A stretch of DNA of 64,000 nt from Rhynchosporium graminicola (Eukaryota; Ascomycota; Leotiomycetes; Helotiales; Ploettnerulaceae), in contig FJUW01000036.1 in the NCBI GenBank assembly GCA_900074885.1, forward strand, positions 186,001 through 250,000, read 5' to 3'. The notes beneath the pieces were generated by a model that saw nothing but the letters and a program-made list of their open reading frames with translations, was not told where the DNA came from and ran no database searches. This document shows, piece after piece, positions 56,701 to 64,000 of this stretch (position 1 is the first letter of the stretch; every line of letters starts with the position of its first letter). The translations under genes and the position numbers were made by a program.

Positions 56701-57099
56701 AATAGCAGCCTGACTATACCGGGACTCTGAAGAAAGTATTTTAGCAGTTTGTTAAAAGGGGTGGGCTAACGAAAGTTTAGTCTCATCCACAGAAAGCTGC
56801 AGATGCTTGCTACTTGGTTGATGCAACATTGGCGAAAAAGGAAATGTTCCGAGCATATGATTGGTCAAGCAGCTTCCCGGCGTGGCGTCCTTTAAACTTT
56901 GCTATCGACTTCATCCTTTCACATTTTACTTGTATTATAAATATGCTTCCATTATTCCCGAGGAGTTCCAGAGCTTTCAATAATACGCATGTATCACCCT
57001 GAAACAGCAAGATCCATCAGAATACTTCGTACAAGTTAGAATTAATCAATATTCGGTATTTGTGCACGACTCTAGGTGATTCTAGTAGCTTCGGGGTCA
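53721..57099. other. AT-rich, decayed 3.4-kb interval
   Basis: No intact gene. AT-rich throughout with almost no frame above 70 codons, as expected of RIP-mutated repeats. A short VDSGAN motif in the frame near 56145-56190 (YVSVDSGANFHCTF) hints at a retroelement protease remnant, but nothing else supports it. Confidence 0.4.
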
Positions 57100-58310
57100 C
57101 AGGGGTTTAAGCAGGGGGGGAATCCAATAAGATAATAATGCAAATTCGCCGCTTTTACTACTAGAAATACTAGAATTAACTATAGAGTCGACATATAATA
57201 TACCTATACTGAAAACGCCACGGAAATAGACTTCACGAGATAATCGATTATGATATAAGACTCTCTACTTCGAGGCCGGCTGGACTTAAGACTAAATTGC
57301 CTTATAATTGAACCTTACTCGAGCACAAGTCCAGTACGCCTTATCTCACCGATTGACTCCTTAAAGTCACTCTCGAGGCCGAAAGGCATACCTAAATACT
57401 CCGCAAAGGAAGCGTCTAATAGACTAGGTTACTACTTCGAAGGTAAATCGGCATACTCTATAGGATCAAATACCCTCGCTTCTAGGGTAGGATTATAAGT
57501 TATAAGCTATTCGAACAGCTTTTAAGAAGGAAGGGTATACCCGTCGAATTGCTCGTCGAAAACCAGTCCTTACTTATATTAATAAGGTCCAAAGGCTTTA
57601 ATAGGCTATCGAGCACGAGAATTGGACTGAAAATCAGTAGTTTTCGATCTATTAGAGTGACGAGACTTAGGTATAACCTAGGAGGCATACGAAGGACTAG
57701 ATTACTCGAAAGATAAGAGAAGAAGAGCTCTTTCACGACGATTGCGTAGCTAATCGATATCAAAAGAAGATCGGGTGGATATTTTGGGGGACGATTTCGG
57801 GGAGGTATAGCTACTATAAAGGGGTATTTTAGGAGAAAGACTAGGAGATAATAAATACCGGTTCGTACTCAGGTATTCTAATATCGAAGATTCAAGAGAT
57901 ACTCGAGGAGTTTCTAGACCTTGAATTTCAATAAGATAACGCTAAAGGTCACGCTGCTACGTTTACTCGTGAGGTATTCGAAGCTATTAGAATTAAGCCT
58001 ATCTACTAGCCTCTAAATAGTCCCGATTTGAATCCTATCGAGACAATTTGCGATAAAATAAAGGATTAGATCGAAAGAAAATATCCAGAGGTATATAATT
58101 CGTATAAACGTCTACGAGGAGTAGTATAGGAAGCCTAGGAAGTAGTTATATACGATAGAATTAAGGAATTAATTCGTGAAATGCCACGAAGATATAAGGC
58201 AGTAATAGAAGCATAGGGAGGCTATACAAAATACTAAGATCTATAAAGCATAAGGCTAGTAGGGGCCTAGCGCTCAGACTATAATTGTTAATTAATTCCC
58301 CCAAGTACGA
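57100..58310 (+). mobile_element. RIP-degraded Tc1/mariner (DD34E) transposon
   Basis: The transposase frame (about 57340-58237) is flanked by imperfect terminal inverted repeats: caggggggg-aatccaataa near 57113, and the reverse complement of ttaattaattcccccaagta near 58290. Exact ends and TA duplications are not resolved. AT-rich relative to neighbouring genes. Confidence 0.7.
57500..58237 (+). pseudogene. Tc1-like DD34E transposase, riddled with TAG/TAA codons
   Basis: One continuous frame without indels. It reads FKKEGYTRRIARRKPVL, then ENWTENQ-stop-FSIY-stop-SDETQV-stop (first Asp), IGWIFWGTISGRYSYYKG, Q-stop-DNAKGHAATFTREVF (second Asp), then PLNSPDLNPIE (Glu). The spacing from DNA to PIE is 34 residues, i.e. 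DD34E, typical of Tc1-like elements. At least ten stops are in frame. Most are TAG where Trp is conserved in this family (for example SIY[W]SDET, TKD[W]ITR, IKD[W]IE), the change expected from C-to-T at CpA on the other strand. Inactive. Confidence 0.85.
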
Positions 58311-61104
58311 AGTAGAAATGCGTCCTGCCACTTCCAAAACTAAATGTCAGATTCTTAGTTTGCGGTAAACTGTTGTTACTTACCTGGCCTGGGGAGTCGA
58401 GTAGCGGATGCATGGATCCGATGCATAACTCGTGGAAGGGATATATGAGCCCTTACCCTGTGAGCCTGTCTTCATCAGTACGAGCCTTAGCAAGGACTAG
58501 CATCCAATCATTTAACTAAATTCGGTCAGATTAGGGGGGAGAACCTGCTAGGAAAACTCTGCAACAGGGTAGCGGTTAATTTATCCTTACCACCAAGTAC
58601 GCAGTCTGGTGGCGCCTCAGCGTGTTTTTCCCTGCCTACTCCGCGAGGTAAAATACGAAAGCTTTTGTACGAAAGTATCAATATATTGGACCCTATAATG
58701 ACCGAAGCATGTCCACAAGCGAAGACATAACAACGTAATTGTATACTGAAGAAAGTATTCCGACTCTACAACTACAGTATCAGAAAATCTGACATCAAAC
58801 ATCTGACATGACAGCGCCGAGAGCTTGGCCTTTCGAATCCCAGGCGATCTCCTGATCCTGACATGTCCTTGGTCAAGCTATCAAGGAACTATCCCCAGAC
58901 CCGCATTACCCGTATGTCCGGATTCTAACTAGTGATTACAAATACCTGAAGATGCACTTGTATGCTAGAAGATCTTTGGGTCTTCATAGTTTGAGGCTTG
59001 AAGCCACGAATCGAGGTTCTCCGTCTCCTCGGTAAGAACGGCAGCTTCTAAAGTGCCAAGCACACTTGTATTGTCTGGCAGCTGCATCCAGGACGGGATC
59101 GTTTACAGGCATGTTGAGTGAGCTTTGGCGAGCTCTGGATATGACGGGGCATGACGAGGTTATGTGCTGATGGTGTGTTGTGATTTTTGGCTGAATGGAT
59201 CGGTTGTCATGTCATTATACGGATGTCAGGAGAGGTATCACAACCTCTCATGATGCACAGAGGAGGATGTATTCATATGGTCTTTTGGTGGCCTCAGCTG
59301 ATATCTGGGTTCTGTCCCAAGGGCATAGGACAGTCGGAACCCTGTGAAGACATCAAAGCGCCGCACTGGGAATCCGTCGGTCCTCATCTCAACCCTACCA
59401 GATCTACCATGTCCATGTTTCATCATATACTAATTTGTTTTTGTCGGTCTCTCTCGTTTCTCACCTCTCCCTCGTTCTCTTGGAGCAAAATTTCTGTCGC
59501 ACATCGCAGTCTCAGAATACTTTACACATCCAAGCTATTACCGGCATCTCATTGGAGGTAGACTGGGATGATGGCGGGATATCAAAGGACATGGGAGTCT
59601 GAATTCAATTATCCGCCAGGGTGACGAGGGCTAAGCATTGGGGCGTTCAGAGCCAAGAGAGACGATGACTTCACTGGGATTCGCTGAAAGCATCCCCTTA
59701 GAGAGTCTCACCAGCTTTCCTGCAAAATTCTTGTGAAGCTCATGATGTGGTCGTTGCAGATGTTGCTGCTGCTGTAGAACCTTTGGAACCTGAAATTTGA
59801 TTCGGACAGGAGTTCCCCCTGTTAGGCTTTCAAGTGAGGACTCCGAACTCCGAATGCTGACAGAACTCCTCTGTCCGCGAGTGCGTGTTTATTTATTTCA
59901 AATTACTCGCCTTCTAGACAGAAACATATAGCAATTCGTTGGACAGTCATTTTGCCAATACCTAACCAAATTCCGTAAGCCCAGAAATGAAATGCCCTGC
60001 TGTAGCAGCGAAGGCTAGTATTCGGACTTTACCTCACCTCCCAGTCCAATGCCTTCTCATTGGTTATAAAGGAGGCAGATAAAATTGTCCGCTCCGATTG
60101 ACTAACACACTGCTCGTTACGGCTTAGCGAAATGGCATCTAACCACATTTTCTCGCCATCGAGATCTTAATACCGGGATGTTAGTTCTCAAAAGGAATCT
60201 CCGCAAAGACCCCGTAACCCTGATCCTCCCTACTACGAGTAAATGAGTGACTTTCCGCACCTCGTTTACCACGGTTGTCTCAAGACCGATCTGGGCCAGC
60301 AAGAGCTTCCTCTCAGCAATTCCATGGTAACAGTAACAGGCCAGGCACAGCTAGGCATCATCACCTAGCTGGGCAAGCTTGTCGTGCGCAATCAGGAGAT
60401 CTCATCTCACGATGTTTGCGACAGCCCAGAAGCTGTGATGCGCAGAGAACGCCTCTCCGGATTCCTGCCATGGATTCCTGATGTCAGAATTCCTTGGCCT
60501 GCAAGTACCTGGCATTGATCCCTTGGCCTTTTACGCCTCAACCTTCTTATGCAATCTACCGACACTTCGGATAGCACTGAAACCTTGAGAAAAAGAAATT
60601 CGTATGACTTCGACGTTCCGTAACTGAATTGCGACGAGAGAATAATACCTGTTCCGTTCGCCGTTCGGCAAGACAGATGAAGGCTTCGAGCCTCGGTACT
60701 ACACTTATGGGTAAGCTGTAAAACGTGCTCCGTCGCTAAGGCTTCCCCATGTCTCCATACATTTCTCTCGACCCGGGATGCATCTCGAGTCGTAAGACTC
60801 GCAACTGCCAGCTCCTATTCCCCTGCTCATTATTTGAATGGCTAACCGAGTTATGGAAAGATCTTCACTTCACATTGCTCAAGCACAGCCCTGCTGATGT
60901 TCTAAGGTTTTCGGCTTGGGATTTGCTGACTATTGTTCTGCCGCATTCTCCTCTAAGTGTGGAGAAGAGTGTCTTCCTATTGGTTTATAAGAGATACTAG
61001 TACCCCTCATAGTTTTTAATCCCTCCGCAATGTAATTATTAGTACCTTACCCTAGTGGTATTGAGCTCACCCCAGACTGTGCATAAACAAACTACGGACG
61101 CGTA
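58311..61104. other. 2.8-kb interval, no gene recognised
   Basis: Not as AT-rich as the preceding block. The longest frame (59187-59561, 124 codons) has no recognisable domain or start context and is not called. The last 150 bp is the promoter of the transporter gene. Confidence 0.4.
61070..61075. promoter_or_regulatory. CreA-like site (CCCCAG) upstream of the transporter
   Basis: CCCCAG is the complement of CTGGGG and fits the CreA consensus SYGGRG used in carbon catabolite repression. It lies 171 bp upstream of the start. Short motif, so chance occurrence is possible. Confidence 0.3.
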
Positions 61105-61118
61105 TCCCATCATCCGGA
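61105..61118. promoter_or_regulatory. FacB-like acetate response element (TCC-N8-GGA)
   Basis: TCC-CATCATCC-GGA fits the FacB binding consensus TCC/G-N8-10-C/GGA known from Aspergillus acetate-utilisation genes. It lies 128 bp upstream of the ATG and 15 bp before a TATA box, next to a gene of the acetate-transporter family. Confidence 0.45.
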
Positions 61119-61132
61119 AAAACAGCAGTTGC

Positions 61133-61139
61133 TATATAT
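61133..61139 (+). promoter_or_regulatory. TATA box of the transporter gene
   Basis: TATATAT lies 107 bp upstream of ATG 61246, with a short leader between. Confidence 0.4.
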
Positions 61140-61245
61140 GCCCTCTGCCCGTACTCTGTTCCAAATCCACTTATCTGCAACACAGTACATCGACATAGCA
61201 GGACTATAACAGTACAACTTGATCAAAGCACACCTGGCATCCACA

Positions 61246-62272
61246 ATGGCAACCACCGTAACCGCCGACCCTAATCTCAACAAGGAGTACAATAGTAATG
61301 GCTCCGCTACCCACGACCACGCTGGAACCAACGGCACCAACGGCACCAACGGCTCCGTAGCTGCTCGTCGATACGACTATGGCGGGAACCCTCTCGCTCA
61401 CATGAATACTGGCGAATCTGCTCGTTTTCCAGCCTTCGGTGGAGAGTTCCAACCCGGTCTCTACAAGCCAACTACAGGCCGCAAGTTCGCCAACCCAGCT
61501 CCTTTAGGATTGTGTGCTTTCGCCTTAACTACGTTCGTCCTCTCTTTGATCAACATTGGCGTTCGCGGTGTTGCTGAGCCCAACATCGTCGTTGCGCTTG
61601 CTTTCGGGTATGGTGGACTTGTTCAATTGCTCGCTGGAATGTGGTATGTATTTGTATTCGTTTAACTAGAAGTAGCCCAAACGTAGGAATCTAACATCAT
61701 AATCAGGGAAATGGCTGTAGGAAACACTTTCGGTGCTACCGCCCTCTCTTCCTATGGCGGTTTCTGGCTTTCGTTCGCTATCGTTCTCACTCCCGGCGGA
61801 TTTAACATCGTTACAAGTTACGGCAAGGAAGATCCAAATGCCTTCAACAACGCCTTCGGCTTCTACCTCGTTGGCTGGTTCATTTTCACCACCGTCTTAT
61901 TGATATGCACGCTCAAATCCACTGTCGCTTTCTTCATGCTCTTCTTTACCCTCGACTTGGCTTTCCTTTGTCTCTTCCTCGGATATTTGAATGCCGATGC
62001 AGAAGGCCACCATCAAATGCAATTAATTCATGCTGGTGGATACTTTGGTATCTTTGCGGCTTTCTTGGCTTGGTATAATGCTTTAGCTGGTATTGCAGAC
62101 GACAGGTGTGTTTTTCCCCTGCCTCGAATTCCCTCTTCTGAGCAAACGATGGCTGACTTGATACCTTTACAGTAACTCCTTCTTCGTCATCCCGGTTGCA
62201 CATTTCCCATGGTCTGCGAAGGGACGTGAGCGCAGAGGTATTACCGAGAAGACTGATCGCGAGACCGTTTAA
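61246..62272 (+). CDS. GPR1/FUN34/YaaH (Ato) family acetate/monocarboxylate transporter
   Basis: Exons 61246..61643, 61707..62105 and 62173..62272 encode 298 aa. This plasma-membrane family transports acetate (yeast Ato1-3, Aspergillus AcpA). The cytosolic N-terminus has an (N-G-T)n tract (HAGTNGTNGTNGS), then the conserved ARFPAFGGEFQPGLYKPT and the signature NPAPLGLCAFALTTFVLSL opening TM1. Six hydrophobic segments follow, including SSYGGFWLSFAIVLTPGGFN and FFTLDLAFLCLFLGYLNAD. Introns of 63 and 67 bp split the codons for WEMAVG (TG|G) and the DSNSFF Ser (AG|T), both restoring the frame. The C-terminal tail has PVAHFPWSAKG and is basic. The open start 27 bases upstream is a non-ATG extension. 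FacB-like and CreA-like sites upstream suggest acetate induction and glucose repression. Confidence 0.93.
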
Positions 62273-64000
62273 ACTAGCAAAGGTAATTGTGTCGCGGACA
62301 CATTAGATCTACTCGAGGAAACAGTGTGGAATTTGATACTATATATACCAGGCTGGCTGCACATTTCATGATGGTTGATCTGCTTGCATGAAAGGTAGAT
62401 TGGGTCGATTCATACCACCGACCGGGAACAGGTTGCCTTGCTGCTAAATCATAGGGCTGGACATTTAATGGGTGGAGGAAGATTTGATATTAATCTAATG
62501 AATGTATCCATGTGATATACTGATCGCCTTTTTTCGCTGAACTTGAATTAATATGGATCCATCATCATACTGGTCAAGAATGTACTTGCAAGGTCTTCAA
62601 GGCGTTAGTTGCTATTTCTCTGTTGGTGTCTTCATCTCTTGACCGGCGTGCCACTCCAGATTTATTCTGCTCCGAAGGAACAATACTTCCGATGAGCTGA
62701 TCCTGACAGTTTTTATACCGTTACCCCCAGACCTCGGACTTGGGCCCTTATCATCCTCTCCGCATCATCTAAGTCGGTCTTTACAAATTCAACACCAGCA
62801 TACGATACCATGGCACATACAAGCCCCGGAAATATACCTCAGCATCAACCTCACCAGAAATTCTCTGTTATACCTATGTGATTTTCGCTCTGCAAACTCA
62901 AGTAGCCTTTACATCTTCGCGAGTCGCTCCCACACATACCCGTTTATGTCACGAAGCCAAGAAGTTCCACAGACGTCATGCGCAGCTTACCTCCGCAATG
63001 AGGACACGACTAACTATGCGAACTAATGTTGCATAAGCTTTAAGTAAGGCCTTGGGGTGCAGGTAAGCCAAGCTACTGGTGCAGAGTTCCAAATCCTTAG
63101 CTTCTTACCAGGCAGGAGGTGGTTAGTGGGTAAATTGGCGCCGGGTAGGGGATCTTCGTGATTTGTGATCACGTATCGCTTGAGGGAGGATGGTTATTGA
63201 CAATTGATAGTGTGATAAATTCTGAGGGATTTGGCGAGGCTGGAGGGGAGGTTGGGCTCGGGGATGGTGAGCCGTGGGAAAGAATGGTGGAAAAAGATGG
63301 GTGCGATGAATGTGAGGAATTTGGAGGAGTTGCGAGGTGGTGGCTTGCAAAGCGGTGAGATGGACTATTCTCTGATTTGTTGAAGATCTGGTTATATGAC
63401 CTTCTTTCCCTGCGATTTAGACCATTGAACGGACGTTATCTACTTCTTCTTCCATATTTCCATCTTCCGTTTACGCGCGCAGCTGGATGCTTGAACGAAG
63501 AGCATATCTCGGCTTCTTATTGCTTGCTGAATTGGAATGTGACCCATTTCATCTGTTTCCTTGCAAACCTCCTGTTTGTGCGAGAGTAAACTCCACCTTC
63601 CTACAACCATTTATTATATCGTCACGTTAGCATAACATTATCAATTCTTTCGTCATTTAGATCTCCCTATAATCCTAATCTACCTAGCCCTTTTCTCTTT
63701 ACCTGCCCTCCCACTGACTTCTCAATGAGTCAATTTCTGGGTATGAGACACTCTCATCTTCATCATTTGATAATCAATCAATCTGCTTCTTCACTTCTTG
63801 CGAACCATCGAATATTGTACAAGCTAACTTCAATATCTTACTCGATGCCATTCTCTGAGATTTCTACACAGCTCTAGTACCAGGGGTGTAAATCTTGCCT
63901 CTGCAGTCACTTGTGATTTTCTTTCTCACTATAAAGGGCGGCGAGATGAAATCTTGCTCATGAGTGTGAGAGGAGCTCTATTGGAGGCTATGTCTTTCTC
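62273..64000. other. 1.7-kb right end, no gene recognised
   Basis: No convincing gene. Frames at 63123-63358 and 63377-63589 are short and unfeatured. A gene may begin beyond the window edge. Confidence 0.4.

Noticed and set aside
59187..59561. 124-codon plus-strand ORF
   Set aside because: No recognisable family; composition looks like chance translation. Not enough to call a gene.
1..64000. CRISPR arrays, rRNA genes, tRNA genes and secondary-metabolite core enzymes
   Set aside because: None seen. CRISPR is not expected in a fungus. I could not do a covariance search for tRNAs, so a missed tRNA is possible.

Overview
This window looks like chromosomal DNA from a filamentous ascomycete fungus. 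The evidence is short introns (about 50-70 nt) with GTAAGT-type donors and CTAAC/CTGAC branch points, fungal orthologues (GINS Psf2, Nop7/pescadillo, PIG-U/Gab1, a GPR1/FUN34/YaaH transporter, an Rrn9-like factor), small cysteine-rich secreted proteins, and a Tc1/mariner copy whose Trp codons have mostly become TAG, as repeat-induced point mutation (RIP) would do. A Leotiomycete is my guess from protein resemblance; it is not proven.

Layout. 1-8.3 kb: PSF2 with an MCB box in its promoter, a decayed tandem duplication carrying a small-protein family, a DUF423 membrane protein and a cysteine-rich secreted protein. 8.3-14.6 kb is gene-poor apart from a second cysteine-rich secreted protein. A conserved fungal protein with a C-terminal Cys cluster lies at 14.7-15.4 kb. 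16-30 kb holds six related copies, all on the minus strand, of a DEDDy 3'-5' exonuclease-like gene. Every copy is broken by stops, frameshifts or truncation, and a second small duplicated locus (26.5-28.2 kb) is mixed in. 32.6-48.3 kb is a dense housekeeping block: a 1252-aa disordered protein, NOP7, PIG-U, two diverged tandem paralogues of unknown function, an Rrn9-like Pol I factor and a zinc-ribbon-like protein. 48.3-61 kb is accessory again: a hypothetical ORF, a seven-exon secreted-protein pseudogene, a C-terminal remnant of a family-2 glycosyltransferase, AT-rich decayed DNA and the RIP-mutated Tc1 element. An acetate-transporter-family gene with FacB-like and CreA-like promoter sites closes the window.

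Working together: NOP7 (60S ribosome biogenesis) and the Rrn9-like factor (rDNA transcription) both serve ribosome production. PSF2 serves DNA replication and PIG-U serves GPI anchoring. The most unusual feature is the exonuclease array, in which most premature stops sit where Gln would be expected and two copies share a UAG at the same position, between the second and third exonuclease motifs.
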